Positions 19,974 through 30,689 of a DNA stretch of 64,000 nt are shown in pieces. The DNA comes from Prochlorococcus marinus CUG1438 (GTDB lineage: Bacteria > Cyanobacteriota > Cyanobacteriia > PCC-6307 > Cyanobiaceae): contig JAEPLS010000001.1 in the NCBI GenBank assembly GCA_017644325.1, positions 620,001-684,000 on the forward strand. Direction: 5' to 3'. Positions within the stretch are counted from its first letter, which is position 1; each line of letters starts with the position of its first letter. Made by a program: the position numbers and the translations under genes. Below the pieces are notes generated by a model. That model was not told the origin of the DNA and ran no database searches. It saw nothing but the letters and a program-made list of their open reading frames with translations.

Positions 19974-21065
19974 TCAAAGATCAGAAATCATATAAATCCA
20001 GCAAACTCTAAGAAGTTTTAATCCATCGATCCATCTAGATATATTTGGTGCACCACTTTTCCTTGCATAATATCTAACTGGATAATTAAGTATTTTGATA
20101 TTATTGTTTGCAGCTTCAAATATTATTGTGAAGTCTCCAAATGGATCAGACTTTGAATCCCAACTTCCATTTTGTTTCATGAGTTTAAAGAATTTTCTCG
20201 AAAAAACTTTTGTTCCACAAAGTGAATCCGATACTGGCTTATTTATGAGAATTGATAAAAATATTGCGAAAAGTCTGTTTCCTATATAGTTAGCCCACCT
20301 CATTGCATCTTTTTCCATCGGGAAGGTTGTACGGGAACAATTAATTAAGATATTCTCATTTTTGGTTGATTCCATAATAGCTGCAATACTGTCATCAATA
20401 TCTACAGTAAAATCACTATCAATTATGGCGAGAGTTTCACCTGAAGAAATATTAAATCCTTCAACTACAGCATTTTTCTTGCCTTTGGAAGTTTGTTTTA
20501 AAAGAGATATTTTGAAGAAATTTGAGAAATTTTCTTTTAATTCTTGAAGTATTTGATAAGTATTATCCTTACTATTTCCCTCTACAAATATAATTTCTAA
20601 TTTGTTGGGTATACTTTTAAACTTGTTTAATGCATTTATTAAAAGTTCTTTATTTCCTGCTTCGTTTCTTGCAGGAATTACTATAGAAATTAAGTGGTTG
20701 GAATTATTTTCATTATATTTATAAAATACTATTTCAAGTTCATAAGCAAGTTGTTTAACAATTGGAAGTTTGCGAAAAATATTTTTTAACGATTGTGGAA
20801 TTATTTTGGTTGGCAAAGGTGTTAATTTTTTTGCTTTCCATCTAATGGATCTGTAGTTATAAATTTCTGCAAGAGATTCAATATCGCATAATGTTATTCT
20901 TGCTTTACTAGTAGTTTCTTTGAAGATTCTTGAATCTAATTTTAGCCATCTAGTAATTGGCTCCCAAGTATTACCCCTAACTTTAATCGCAATAAATTCT
21001 TTATTATTTTTGAATAATTGATGAAGTTTATTATTCGTTAAATTCCATGAATTTACTGATTCCAT
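19974..21065 (-). CDS. Family 2 glycosyltransferase (DPM/undecaprenyl type)
   Basis: A GT2 catalytic domain occupies about residues 124-340: LISIVIPARNEAGNKELL, IIFVEGNSKDNTYQIL, and the metal-binding DXD-type motif in LAIIDSDFTVDIDD. The family includes dolichol- and undecaprenyl-phosphate sugar synthases. The first 115 residues are not part of the GT2 fold and I do not recognise them; they may be a remnant or a separate binding domain. No clear multi-pass membrane tail is present. The neighbouring GT39 enzyme uses polyprenyl-phosphate sugars, so this GT2 could make its donor, which is inference. Confidence 0.85.
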   Translation of the reverse strand: MESVNSWNLTNNKLHQLFKNNKEFIAIKVRGNTWEPITRWLKLDSRIFKETTSKARITLCDIESLAEIYNYRSIRWKAKKLTPLPTKIIPQSLKNIFRKLPIVKQLAYELEIVFYKYNENNSNHLISIVIPARNEAGNKELLINALNKFKSIPNKLEIIFVEGNSKDNTYQILQELKENFSNFFKISLLKQTSKGKKNAVVEGFNISSGETLAIIDSDFTVDIDDSIAAIMESTKNENILINCSRTTFPMEKDAMRWANYIGNRLFAIFLSILINKPVSDSLCGTKVFSRKFFKLMKQNGSWDSKSDPFGDFTIIFEAANNNIKILNYPVRYYARKSGAPNISRWIDGLKLLRVCWIYMISDL

Positions 21066-21110
21066 TACTGCATAAAGTTTATAAAAGACAATTTAATTGA
21101 TCTAGATTAT

Positions 21111-22664
21111 TTACTTTTTTAATATTAATTTCCAGGGTTTTAAAATATCATTTTCATATATGACTTCGTAAGAATTATTATTGTTTTTTATTCTTTTAGA
21201 TTCAGTTGACCAAGCTAATTCAGATTCTTTTAAAAGATCTATGCTTTCTAAACCTTTACCTAGTTTAGGGGTTAATAACGAAATTTGTATAATTTTTGAT
21301 TGAGATAGAGAGTCGTCTATGCCTGTTTTATCAACCTCTATAAGTTGATCTTTTACTATATCAATAGTGGATACATATTCCATTGTTTCTCTAAGCTCTC
21401 TTGATCTATCAGTAAATAATCCCGATTGCAATAGAAATGAAGTGAACAAGTAAGGTCCTATTAAAAGAGTTATTAATATTTCTTTAAATGAGAATTTATG
21501 TTTTATGAATGACCAAGAGAATCCGAAAAATAATAATCCAAGAATCAGAAATGTATTTTCCTTTAAGTTTAAGTTACTTATATTTTTAAAGAAAAAATAA
21601 TATATGAAAGTTATTGAGAGTATAAGTAATGGAATTATTTTTGAAGTAATAAATATAAAAATTGGTTTGTATCTTTTAGAGTTAAATAAATATTTTATCC
21701 CTATGTAAGAATTGAGTGTCAAAATAGATGAGATTTGTAGATTATAGTAAGGCGTCTTCGTAGAAAAAAAACTTTGAATAGTTATTAATATTAAGGGAAA
21801 AAAGGTTAGTAAATATTTATTCTCTTTACCTTTATAAAGGTTGCATACCGTACCAATAATTGCAAAAAAACTCCATGGAAGGAATGTTACTGGAATATTC
21901 CAAAAATAATAATAGAAAGGATTTGTAAAAGTATTGTTATTAGAGAGAATGTAAAACTTTTCAGTTAAGTAAAAAAGAATATTTTTATCTAAGTAAGGGT
22001 TAATAGAGAATGACCATAATAAAAATGGAATAAATCCAATGAATAATCCAAACCAAAAAAATTTACTGAATATAAGATTTCTTTTAATATATAAAAAAGG
22101 CAAGAGTGATAATAAAGGGACAAATACAAGAAAAGTTTTCATCATAAAAGATAAGCCAATCCAAATACCAAAAAGCAAAATATAGAATTTGTTATCTTTT
22201 CTTTTTATTTTGACTAAAGAAAATACCCCAATAGTTACTAAACATGAATAAATGATATCTTGAGTGGCTAAGTGTGAGTAGTCAAACCATAAATATGTTG
22301 TAGATAGAATTAGTGGAGATATAATTGCATATTGTTTATTAAAAAATTCTTCATGTAGTTTGTAAGTTATGAAAAGCATTAATATTGCAGCAGCTGTTGT
22401 AGGCAGGTATGCAGAAAACATATTTCTTCCAAAGATTTCTTGAGATTTTGCAATTAAAAACTGTATACCTATAGTTCTGTCTAAGACATATTCATCCCAC
22501 CAAAGAGGAATTGACCAGTTACCTTTATCTAATATCCATCTAGCTTGTAATGCATAAAATCCTTCATCAAAAGCGATATAACTTCTTTTGCCAAAATAAA
22601 ATACAAGAGGGATAAAAATAAATAGTTTATAAAGAGATTTTAATTTCAAAATTCTGCTAATCAT
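21111..22664 (-). CDS. ArnT/PMT-like GT39 family membrane glycosyltransferase
   Basis: This 517-residue protein is a multi-pass membrane protein with about ten to twelve hydrophobic segments, starting near residue 12. It carries the acidic first-loop motif FDEGFYALQARWIL and the later PLWWDEYVLDRT, characteristic of the GT-C dolichyl-phosphate-mannose/ArnT class. Such enzymes transfer a sugar from a polyprenyl phosphate to lipid A or protein on the outer face of the membrane. The C-terminal soluble part is short and unrecognised. It sits 45 bp upstream of the GT2 gene on the same strand. Acceptor and sugar are unknown. Confidence 0.83.
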   Translation of the reverse strand: MISRILKLKSLYKLFIFIPLVFYFGKRSYIAFDEGFYALQARWILDKGNWSIPLWWDEYVLDRTIGIQFLIAKSQEIFGRNMFSAYLPTTAAAILMLFITYKLHEEFFNKQYAIISPLILSTTYLWFDYSHLATQDIIYSCLVTIGVFSLVKIKRKDNKFYILLFGIWIGLSFMMKTFLVFVPLLSLLPFLYIKRNLIFSKFFWFGLFIGFIPFLLWSFSINPYLDKNILFYLTEKFYILSNNNTFTNPFYYYFWNIPVTFLPWSFFAIIGTVCNLYKGKENKYLLTFFPLILITIQSFFSTKTPYYNLQISSILTLNSYIGIKYLFNSKRYKPIFIFITSKIIPLLILSITFIYYFFFKNISNLNLKENTFLILGLLFFGFSWSFIKHKFSFKEILITLLIGPYLFTSFLLQSGLFTDRSRELRETMEYVSTIDIVKDQLIEVDKTGIDDSLSQSKIIQISLLTPKLGKGLESIDLLKESELAWSTESKRIKNNNNSYEVIYENDILKPWKLILKK

Positions 22665-22687
22665 ACTTCTTTAAATTTGCTTTTAAA

Positions 22688-22759
22688 TGCCGATAATTGG
22701 AATTGAACCAATGACCTACTGTTTACGAAACAGTTGCTCTACCGCTAAGCTATACCGGC
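22688..22759 (-). tRNA. tRNA-Thr (anticodon CGU)
   Basis: The minus strand folds into a full 72-base cloverleaf: acceptor GCCGGTA with TATCGGC (one G-U pair), a D arm with AGCGGTAGA, an anticodon stem ACTGT/ACAGT with the loop TTCGTAA, and a T arm ATTGG/CCAAT with TTCAATT. The anticodon CGU reads ACG, so the identity is threonine. The CCA end is not encoded. It lies just upstream of the GT39 gene on the same strand. Confidence 0.95.
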
Positions 22760-22812
22760 AATATAAAAATTAATATTTTTGTATAGACTTAATTTTATAA
22801 TTGAAAGAATTT

Positions 22813-23049
22813 ATGTCAAAAATAGATCCTGAATTAAAAAAGAAATTATTAAAGGAATCCCAGTCCCCTTTCAAGGGATTAAGGAGAATACTTTGGATTG
22901 CTTTTAGTGGCTCTGCATTTTTGGGACTTCTAATAATGCTTTCTAAAATTGCGAGTGGGAGTGAATTTCAGCTAAATAACCTTCTCATACAAATTTGTGC
23001 TTGTATACTATTTCCTACTTTATTATTTTTTGATAGGAATAAAGATTAA
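22813..23049 (+). CDS. DUF3493 family membrane protein
   Basis: The 78-residue protein has two predicted membrane segments (about 25-45 and 53-72) after a basic N-terminal stretch, PELKKKLLKESQSPFKGLRR, that is typical of DUF3493. The family is conserved in cyanobacteria and related to the plant/algal LPA1/REP27 domain implicated in photosystem II assembly. I chose ATG 22813 because the product then starts MSKIDPELKKK; an in-frame TTG at 22801 would add four residues. Its end lies 16 bp from the convergent infB stop. Confidence 0.8.
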   Translation: MSKIDPELKKKLLKESQSPFKGLRRILWIAFSGSAFLGLLIMLSKIASGSEFQLNNLLIQICACILFPTLLFFDRNKD

Positions 23050-23065
23050 CAGGCTCAATATTTAT

Positions 23066-26000
23066 TTATTGCGTTAATGTTCTTTTCTTAGTAACAAATT
23101 TAAATGCTTCGATTATGTCTCCTTCTTTCCACGAAGAGAATTTATCACAGCCAACTCCACATTCAAATCCAGTATTTACCTCTTTTACATCATCTTTAGA
23201 TCTTTTAAGAGAATTTAAATCCCCTTCAAAAATTACTTTCTCTGATCTTAAAACTCTTAGAGAGCAATTCCTTTGTAATTTACCAGTTTGTATATAACAG
23301 CCAGCTATGGCTCCCTTACCAACTGCGAAAATTGCTCTAACTTCGGCTTTGCCTAACGACTCTTCTACGAGATCAGGTTCCAGCAGGCCTTCCATAGCTA
23401 ATTGAATATCCTCTAGGAGTTTATAGATTACTTCATATTCTCTTATGTCAACATCATTTGCATCAGCTGCTTTCTTGGCTCCAGATGCCAATGAGGTGTT
23501 AAATCCAATAATTACTGACCCTGATGCAGCGGCGAGATCTATATCTGTTTCTGTTATTTCTCCAGGAGCAGAGAGTAAAACTCTAACTTGAACTTCATTT
23601 TTAGGTAATTGTTCCAGTGATCCCAATATGGCTTCAACGCTACCTTGAACATCAGCTTTGAGAATTAAGTTTAACTCTTTTAGTTCCCCATCATTTGCTT
23701 GAGTCGATACAGATGATAAACTGACTCTCCTCGAGGCCATTTGCTGAGCTAATTTTGTTGCACGAGCATCCGTAGCTCTATCTCCGACAATAGTTCTAGC
23801 AATTTTTTCATCAGGGTAGACTTCAAATTCATCACCTGCCGTTGGCACTTCACTGAATCCTAGAGCTTCTACTGGGTATGACGGCCCTGCTTCTTTGATT
23901 CTATTTCCATGTTCATCAACCATTGCTCTAATTTTTCCGAGAACTGACCCTGCAGCCAAAACATCTCCTGATTTTAAGGTACCGTTTTGCACTAATAAAG
24001 TAGCTACAGGACCTTTTGCTTTATCTAGGTGGGCTTCAATTACAGTTCCTTTAGCAGCTCTATTGGGGTTAGCTTGCAAATCTTCAACTTCTGAAACTAA
24101 TAAAATCATTTCGAGCAGTTTATCAATATTTTGTTTTTTAATTGCACTTACAGGAACCATTACAGTATCACCTCCCCAATCTTCAGCAATCAAATCTTTT
24201 TCCGATAGTTCCTGCTTGACTTTGTCCGGAGATGCACCTTCTTTATCAATTTTATTTATTGCAACCACAATTGGTACTTTTGCAGCTCTTGCATGACTAA
24301 TTGCTTCAAGTGTTTGGGGTCTGCAACCATCATCTGCAGCTACGACTAAAACAGCCACGTCTGTGACTTTTGTACCCCTTGCTCTCATAGCTGTAAAGGC
24401 TTCATGCCCAGGGGTATCTAGAAAAGTCAATTTTTTATTTTTAGATTCATGTTCAAATTCAACTTGATAAGCCCCAATATGTTGTGTAATACCTCCTGCC
24501 TCCCCGGAAGCTACTCTTGATTGTCTTATAGCATCTAAAAGACTTGTTTTGCCATGATCTACATGACCCATTACTGTAATAACAGGTGGCCTTTTTATTA
24601 AATTATCAATATCCTCAGATTCAATCATATTAACTGTTTTCTCAGCAGCCTCTTGGATATCATCTTGCAAAACAGGTACTCCAAATTCTTCAGCTACTGT
24701 TTCGATAGTTGCCAAGTCAAGTGATTGAGTTACTGTTGCCGTTATTCCTTTAAAGAAGAGAGATTTGATTATTTCAGAACTTTCAAGACTTAATTTATCA
24801 GCTAATTCTTGAACTGTTAAATTATCTTCAGGAACGATTATCATTTCCGGCCTCACTTGTTTAGCTTCTTTAGCAGCCTTTAATTCCATCGCCCTTCTTT
24901 TTTGCCTTTGTCTTGTAGTTTCTTTTTTCTTCTTCTTAAATTGTTTTATGGATTTTTGAGATTTAGTATCTTCAGAATTTTCTCTCTTAGGGCGAGCTAG
25001 ACTAGCCGAAAGTATTGAAATTTTTTCTCCTGAGTATCCACTAGTCTCAGATGTTAATGAATCATCGTTCTCACCAATAATATGAACTTTTTGTCTTTGT
25101 TTTTGGGGATTTTTATTTCTTAAAGCATCTAATTTTGCGCTATCATCCCAATCTCGATTTCCTGGTTTTTTTGAATTATTTGAAAATGTCCTATGTTGTG
25201 GTTTTTTGGAACCCAAGCCAGTATTTGGTCTAGTATTCGGAGCTTTGACCTTCTGCTTAGGTGACTCAACATTTTGTTTTTCGTTGTTATTTAAACTTGG
25301 TTTATCCTTCTCAAATTTATTAGTTTTTTGAAGTTGTAAAAGCTCATTAGGTGATACTGGTTTCCTTATCATGTTGGGCTTTTGGCCATTGAATTTAGTA
25401 TTTGGTCTGTTAGGAGTACCAGCTCTATTTGTATTGGCTTGTCTATTAAATGTGCCAGGTCTACCTTGATCAGATGGTTTGTTTCTTAATCCAGGTCTAT
25501 TAAAACCTTGCCTGTTAGGAGTACCAGCTCTATTTGTATTGGCTTGTCTATTAAATGTGCCAGGTCTACCTTGATCAGATGATTTGTTTTTTAATCCAGG
25601 TCTATTAGGTAAACCTGGTCTATTGGGAGATCCAGGTTTATTAGTGAGGGTTTGTTTAAAAGAATTGTTTGGTTTATTATTATTTTGCTTATTAAGAACT
25701 TCTCTCCTTATCGGAGCTCCTACGAGCTCAGGGGTATTTTTTTTATTAATAAAGTTTGTTTTATTTGGTTTAGTGGGATTTTGATTAGGTTCATCAGATA
25801 ATTGTCTTTTCCCTCCTGAATTTTGAATGTTCCTAGGAGATTCATTAGATTTAAGATTATTATTTATATTTTTAGGCCTTGCAATTAGTTGAATAGGCGG
25901 TTTTGCTGGGCTTTTGATAGGTGGTGGAGTTATATTATCTTTGGACTGTTTTTTATCTTGGTTAAAGTTTTGTGAGGATTTTCCCTTAGTATTTTGATTT

Positions 26001-26407
26001 GTAAGATTTATTTGAGATTGTGAGCTGTTTATAATATTTGGTTTATTCGGGTTTTTAGCTTGATTTGAGTTTGTTTTAAGACTATCAGTCTGATTAAGAG
26101 GTTTTATTAATAATGGCTTTTTGTTTGAATTATCTTTTAGGGGTTTGACTTCGAAAGGAGATTCTTCCTTTTTGCTTGGTTTGTAGTTATTTTTTTCAAA
26201 TGATGGTTTATTAATAGAAAGAATTTTTTTATCGGAATTTTTTTTATTAATTAGATTTCTTATTTTTTTTGCATCCTCTGCACTAATAGAACTGCTATGA
26301 CTTTTTACTGAAATTGAAAGTTTTTGAGCGGCATTCAATATATCCTTATTTTCCAGATTTAAGTCTCTGGAAAGTTCGTAAATTCTGATTTTATCGCTGA
26401 TAGTCAT
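23066..26407 (-). CDS. infB: Translation initiation factor IF-2
   Basis: IF-2 recruits initiator tRNA to the 30S subunit. The 1113-residue chain has a small IF2-N domain at the start ([17 protein letters not shown]), a long low-complexity basic N-terminus rich in Asn, Lys, Pro and Gln (about 60-500), a second IF2-N-like segment, then the GTPase with [16 protein letters not shown] and NKIDK (about 610-780), and the C-terminal initiator-tRNA-binding domains. The low-complexity part contains a 35-residue tandem repeat. The length is typical of cyanobacterial IF-2. It is last in the rimP-nusA-ylxR-infB order. Confidence 0.97.
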   Translation of the reverse strand: MTISDKIRIYELSRDLNLENKDILNAAQKLSISVKSHSSSISAEDAKKIRNLINKKNSDKKILSINKPSFEKNNYKPSKKEESPFEVKPLKDNSNKKPLLIKPLNQTDSLKTNSNQAKNPNKPNIINSSQSQINLTNQNTKGKSSQNFNQDKKQSKDNITPPPIKSPAKPPIQLIARPKNINNNLKSNESPRNIQNSGGKRQLSDEPNQNPTKPNKTNFINKKNTPELVGAPIRREVLNKQNNNKPNNSFKQTLTNKPGSPNRPGLPNRPGLKNKSSDQGRPGTFNRQANTNRAGTPNRQGFNRPGLRNKPSDQGRPGTFNRQANTNRAGTPNRPNTKFNGQKPNMIRKPVSPNELLQLQKTNKFEKDKPSLNNNEKQNVESPKQKVKAPNTRPNTGLGSKKPQHRTFSNNSKKPGNRDWDDSAKLDALRNKNPQKQRQKVHIIGENDDSLTSETSGYSGEKISILSASLARPKRENSEDTKSQKSIKQFKKKKKETTRQRQKRRAMELKAAKEAKQVRPEMIIVPEDNLTVQELADKLSLESSEIIKSLFFKGITATVTQSLDLATIETVAEEFGVPVLQDDIQEAAEKTVNMIESEDIDNLIKRPPVITVMGHVDHGKTSLLDAIRQSRVASGEAGGITQHIGAYQVEFEHESKNKKLTFLDTPGHEAFTAMRARGTKVTDVAVLVVAADDGCRPQTLEAISHARAAKVPIVVAINKIDKEGASPDKVKQELSEKDLIAEDWGGDTVMVPVSAIKKQNIDKLLEMILLVSEVEDLQANPNRAAKGTVIEAHLDKAKGPVATLLVQNGTLKSGDVLAAGSVLGKIRAMVDEHGNRIKEAGPSYPVEALGFSEVPTAGDEFEVYPDEKIARTIVGDRATDARATKLAQQMASRRVSLSSVSTQANDGELKELNLILKADVQGSVEAILGSLEQLPKNEVQVRVLLSAPGEITETDIDLAAASGSVIIGFNTSLASGAKKAADANDVDIREYEVIYKLLEDIQLAMEGLLEPDLVEESLGKAEVRAIFAVGKGAIAGCYIQTGKLQRNCSLRVLRSEKVIFEGDLNSLKRSKDDVKEVNTGFECGVGCDKFSSWKEGDIIEAFKFVTKKRTLTQ
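25398..25607 (-). repeat. 105-bp in-frame tandem repeat within infB
   Basis: Two adjacent, nearly identical 105-bp units lie inside infB. For example, the same run beginning CTGTTAGGAGTACC occurs at 25407 and again at 25512. Each unit encodes 35 residues that include [19 protein letters not shown]. The outer boundaries are approximate. The few differences between copies (such as KNKSSD versus RNKPSD) suggest a fairly recent duplication. The repeat adds to the basic, disordered arm. Confidence 0.85.
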
Positions 26408-26463
26408 TTAATCTGATTTGTACTCTTTTGAAATTAAAGAGGATGTAGTTTAATTATATTCCC

Positions 26464-26736
26464 TTATTGGGATAGTCCATTGAAGCTTATAATTTCTTCT
26501 TCAAGAATATCAATAAATTCAGGTTCTAAAGATGTTTTTAAAGCTTTTTGAAGCTTTTTTTTTATCTTGGAATCTAAGTAACATTTTTTTGACTTACAAA
26601 TGTAAGCTGATCGTCCCATTCCCTTTTGAAACATGATGCCTTGCTTATGATCTTTTGTAATCTTTAAAAGATGATTCCTATCATACGTTTTCCTACATGA
26701 AATGCATATCCGCATAACAGGTGATTGTCTTGTCAC
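26464..26736 (-). CDS. ylxR: YlxR family RNA-binding protein
   Basis: This 90-residue basic protein matches the YlxR/DUF448 family. It shows the opening RICISCRKTYDRNHLLKI with its CXXC and the later GRSAYICKSKKCYLDSKIKKKLQKALK. Related proteins bind RNA and, in Bacillus, RnpM/YlxR modulates RNase P. It overlaps the end of nusA by 4 bp and precedes infB by 56 bp, the conserved nusA-ylxR-infB order, so cotranscription and translational coupling are likely. Confidence 0.92.
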   Translation of the reverse strand: MTRQSPVMRICISCRKTYDRNHLLKITKDHKQGIMFQKGMGRSAYICKSKKCYLDSKIKKKLQKALKTSLEPEFIDILEEEIISFNGLSQ

Positions 26737-28136
26737 CGTTTTCTCTCCTCAGTTGTCGATATTTCACTTTCTTGGGCAGTCTCTAATTGATCATTCTTTA
26801 AATATTCTTCTCTTTGGTATTGCTCTTCTTCAAACTCTTGTTCATCTTCAGGCAATGGGTAAAGCTCTCTTAATCTTGCATCCTCAGCAGCACGCTCAGC
26901 TTGTTCTGCTTCTAATCTTAGCTCAGCTTCTCGCTGGAGTTTCTCTTCATCTTCCCTCTGAATGATTAATTCAGAGACTGCGGCATCTTCTGTTTCCTGA
27001 TCATATTCATGTGAGTTTTTAACGTCAATCTTCCAACCAGTTAACCTCGCGGCAAGTCTTACATTTTGACCTTCTCTGCCAATCGCAAGACTTAATTGAT
27101 CAGGAGGAACTAGTACATGAGCATGTTGCCCTTCTGGGTCAACTAACCTTACAAGATCTACTTTCGCAGGACTTAAAGAATTTAAAATATACTGTATGGG
27201 ATCTGATGACCATTTGATAACATCAATTTTTTCCCCTCTTAATTCATTAACGACTTGTTGAATTCTTGCTCCTCTAGCTCCAATACAGGCACCCACGGGG
27301 TCAACTTCTTGTTCCACACTATCAACGGCTACTTTTGTTCTTGGCCCAACTGCTCTTGAAGGAGGGTTAGCCTCTCTTGAAACTGCAACAATTTTAACTG
27401 TCCCTTCTTGGATTTCTGGCACTTCATTTTCAAATAGATAAACAACCAAACCAGCATTGGCTCTACTTACAAAAAGTTGGGGACCTTTTCTGGCTACTTC
27501 GCTAACTTCTTTCAAAAAAACTTTGAAGGTTGCATTTGCTCTGTAATTATCATTTGGTAATTGATCTCTCTTGGGAAGTTCGGCTTCTACTTCAGGCCTA
27601 CCAATGCCTGAACTAACTCCCATAATCACTGATTGTCTTTCAAATCTTATAACTCTTGCAGTTAAAACAGGATCTTCTAAATCTGCAAATTCTTCCTGGA
27701 TCATTTTTCGTTGTTGATCTCTTAATTTTTGAGCTAACACTTGCTTTGTTGTTGAAGCAGCCATTCGCCCAAAATCCTCTTTTTCAGGAGTAACGTCTAA
27801 AACTACTGTGTCACCTATTTGTGCATCATCTGCGACTTGTTTGACCTCAACTAGAGATATTTGATGATCTTCACTCTCGACTTCTTCAACAATGATTTTA
27901 CTTGATAAGATCCTATACCCCTCTTCATCTAAATCTAGTCCAACATCAAAATTACTAAAATATTCTTCATCGAATGGATCTTCGCTAACTCCAATGTAAA
28001 AAGTCCTTCTATATTTTTCGTATCCTTTTAATAAAGCTTCGCGTAAGGCTGCTTCCACGATATTAGGAGGTAACTTTTTTTCCTCACTAATATCTTCAAT
28101 GAGATTGTTTAAACCTGGGAGAATAACTAATGCCAT
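26733..28136 (-). CDS. nusA: Transcription termination/antitermination factor NusA
   Basis: NusA binds RNA polymerase and modulates pausing, termination and antitermination. The 467-residue protein has the N-terminal polymerase-binding domain (EAALREALLKGYEKYRR), an S1 domain (about 130-200) and two KH domains (DPVGACIGARGARIQQVVNEL and SLAIGREGQNVRLAARLTGWKIDV). The C-terminus is an acidic Glu/Gln/Arg-rich tail in place of the acidic repeats of E. coli NusA. It follows rimP by 36 bp and overlaps ylxR by 4 bp. Confidence 0.97.
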   Translation of the reverse strand: MALVILPGLNNLIEDISEEKKLPPNIVEAALREALLKGYEKYRRTFYIGVSEDPFDEEYFSNFDVGLDLDEEGYRILSSKIIVEEVESEDHQISLVEVKQVADDAQIGDTVVLDVTPEKEDFGRMAASTTKQVLAQKLRDQQRKMIQEEFADLEDPVLTARVIRFERQSVIMGVSSGIGRPEVEAELPKRDQLPNDNYRANATFKVFLKEVSEVARKGPQLFVSRANAGLVVYLFENEVPEIQEGTVKIVAVSREANPPSRAVGPRTKVAVDSVEQEVDPVGACIGARGARIQQVVNELRGEKIDVIKWSSDPIQYILNSLSPAKVDLVRLVDPEGQHAHVLVPPDQLSLAIGREGQNVRLAARLTGWKIDVKNSHEYDQETEDAAVSELIIQREDEEKLQREAELRLEAEQAERAAEDARLRELYPLPEDEQEFEEEQYQREEYLKNDQLETAQESEISTTEERKR

Positions 28137-28172
28137 CTATGATGGGAAATTTGAATAATGGTTGAAAAATAA

Positions 28173-28640
28173 TTAATCTTTTAATGTACAAAGACTAATC
28201 TTTAGTACTTCATCAAAAGGGATTTTTTTTATTTTACCTTTTATGTTAATGGCTAAATAATCTTTAGACTTTTCATAAAGTAAACCATGCAGAAATTTTA
28301 TTTTTGATTTCTTCTGGTTTAACTCAACATTAACTGGAAAACCCTTAAAAGTTTTGAAGTCTCTTTCTGAGGTTAATTCATCACTGACCCCTTGACTACT
28401 AATTTCTAGAACATATGAACAATTTAAAAGATTTGAATTTTCTATTTCTTTAGATGCAGGGGTATTAAATGTTGCACAATCATTAAGTGAAATATCATCA
28501 CCATTAAGTTTTTTAATAATGATTTTGATAACAATTGGACTTTGATTTGTTTGTATTTTGATACTGCAGATTTCCAAACCACTTAAATTGGCAACTTTTC
28601 GTAATAAATTTTCCAGTTTACTTGCGTTTTCTTTATCCAA
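28173..28640 (-). CDS. rimP: Ribosome maturation factor RimP
   Basis: RimP assists late 30S assembly. The 155 residues include the family stretch [23 protein letters not shown], the [35 protein letters not shown] core (VEISSPG-like motif) and the C-terminal SH3-like domain. The canonical ISSPGxxRPL motif is diverged here. It heads the rimP-nusA-ylxR-infB operon, divergent from the HtrA gene across a 157-bp spacer. Confidence 0.93.
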   Translation of the reverse strand: MDKENASKLENLLRKVANLSGLEICSIKIQTNQSPIVIKIIIKKLNGDDISLNDCATFNTPASKEIENSNLLNCSYVLEISSQGVSDELTSERDFKTFKGFPVNVELNQKKSKIKFLHGLLYEKSKDYLAINIKGKIKKIPFDEVLKISLCTLKD

Positions 28641-28680
28641 ATTTATTTACATAAATTAATTTAAGGTAATTTTCACATAT

Positions 28681-28696
28681 AGAAAAAGTTTTTTCT
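28681..28696. promoter_or_regulatory. Near-palindrome in the rimP/htrA divergent spacer
   Basis: The 16-base sequence AGAAAAAGTTTTTTCT is symmetrical except at its centre and lies between the divergent rimP and HtrA genes. It could be an operator or part of a promoter. AT-rich DNA produces such palindromes by chance, so support is weak. Confidence 0.2.
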
Positions 28697-28797
28697 ACGG
28701 GAATGAAAAAATTTGTATTTTATGGATGTAAACAAATAAACAACGAATACATATTTCTTCAATTAGATTTACCGAATATATAAAAAATATTAAATAA

Positions 28798-29928
<1,131 letters not shown>

Positions 29929-29975
29929 ATCACCCATTGAAATTTAATAATCTATTAAGTTAGGAAAAAAAGATT

Positions 29976-30689
29976 TTGGATTCACAAACTCAGATGAAAC
30001 AAATAGTTGCTGATGCAGCAATTAAAGAAGTAGAAAGTGACATGATTCTTGGCTTAGGATCTGGATCTACAGCCGCTCTTATGATAAAGAGTCTCGGTGA
30101 TGAAATTCGTTCTGGAAAACTGCAAAATATAAGAGGTGTTGCCACTTCCTTTCAGTCGGAAGTTTTAGCGCTAGAACTCGATATCCCGCTTATTGACTTA
30201 GCATCTGTTTCTGAAATAGATTTAGCTATAGATGGAGCAGATGAAGTTGATCCTGGATTTCAATTAATAAAGGGAGGGGGAGCATGCCATGTAAGAGAAA
30301 AGTTAGTTGCATCTAAAGCTAATAAATTGCTGATAGTTGTTGACGAAACTAAACTTGTACAAAATTTAAATAAATCATTTCCTTTACCTGTAGAGGTGCT
30401 TCCAAATGCTTGGAAGCAGGTTCAAGACGTAATTACAGAAATGAATGGTACTTCTACTTTAAGAATGGCTAGTAAAAAAGCTGGCCCAGTTGTTACGGAC
30501 CAAGGCAATTTAATAATAGATGTATTGTTTAATGACGGTATTAAGAATCCAAAAGATATTGAAAAGAATATAAATAATATTCCGGGTGTATTAGAAAACG
30601 GATTATTCGTTGATCTTACTGATAAAGTATTGGTTGGTAAAATTGAAAACAATATTCCAATTGTTTACTCTCTCTCAAAAATTGATTAA
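29976..30689 (+). CDS. rpiA: Ribose-5-phosphate isomerase A
   Basis: RpiA interconverts ribose 5-phosphate and ribulose 5-phosphate in the Calvin and pentose phosphate cycles. The 237 residues carry the signatures [33 protein letters not shown] and [13 protein letters not shown] 29976 is preferred as start because an AGGA at 29962-29965 lies ten bases upstream; the in-frame ATG at 29994 has no similarly placed site. The last four bases overlap the convergent hisD gene. Confidence 0.97.
   Translation: MDSQTQMKQIVADAAIKEVESDMILGLGSGSTAALMIKSLGDEIRSGKLQNIRGVATSFQSEVLALELDIPLIDLASVSEIDLAIDGADEVDPGFQLIKGGGACHVREKLVASKANKLLIVVDETKLVQNLNKSFPLPVEVLPNAWKQVQDVITEMNGTSTLRMASKKAGPVVTDQGNLIIDVLFNDGIKNPKDIEKNINNIPGVLENGLFVDLTDKVLVGKIENNIPIVYSLSKID

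Noticed and set aside
22688-22759. tRNA-Thr as an integration site for a genomic island containing the glycosyltransferase genes
   Set aside because: No duplicated tRNA 3' end, integrase or composition break could be seen; kept only as a question within the cluster finding.
23895-24296. Plus-strand ORF of 133 codons opposite infB
   Set aside because: Lies antisense to the IF-2 GTPase domain and shows low-complexity Ser/Thr/Ala composition typical of shadows.
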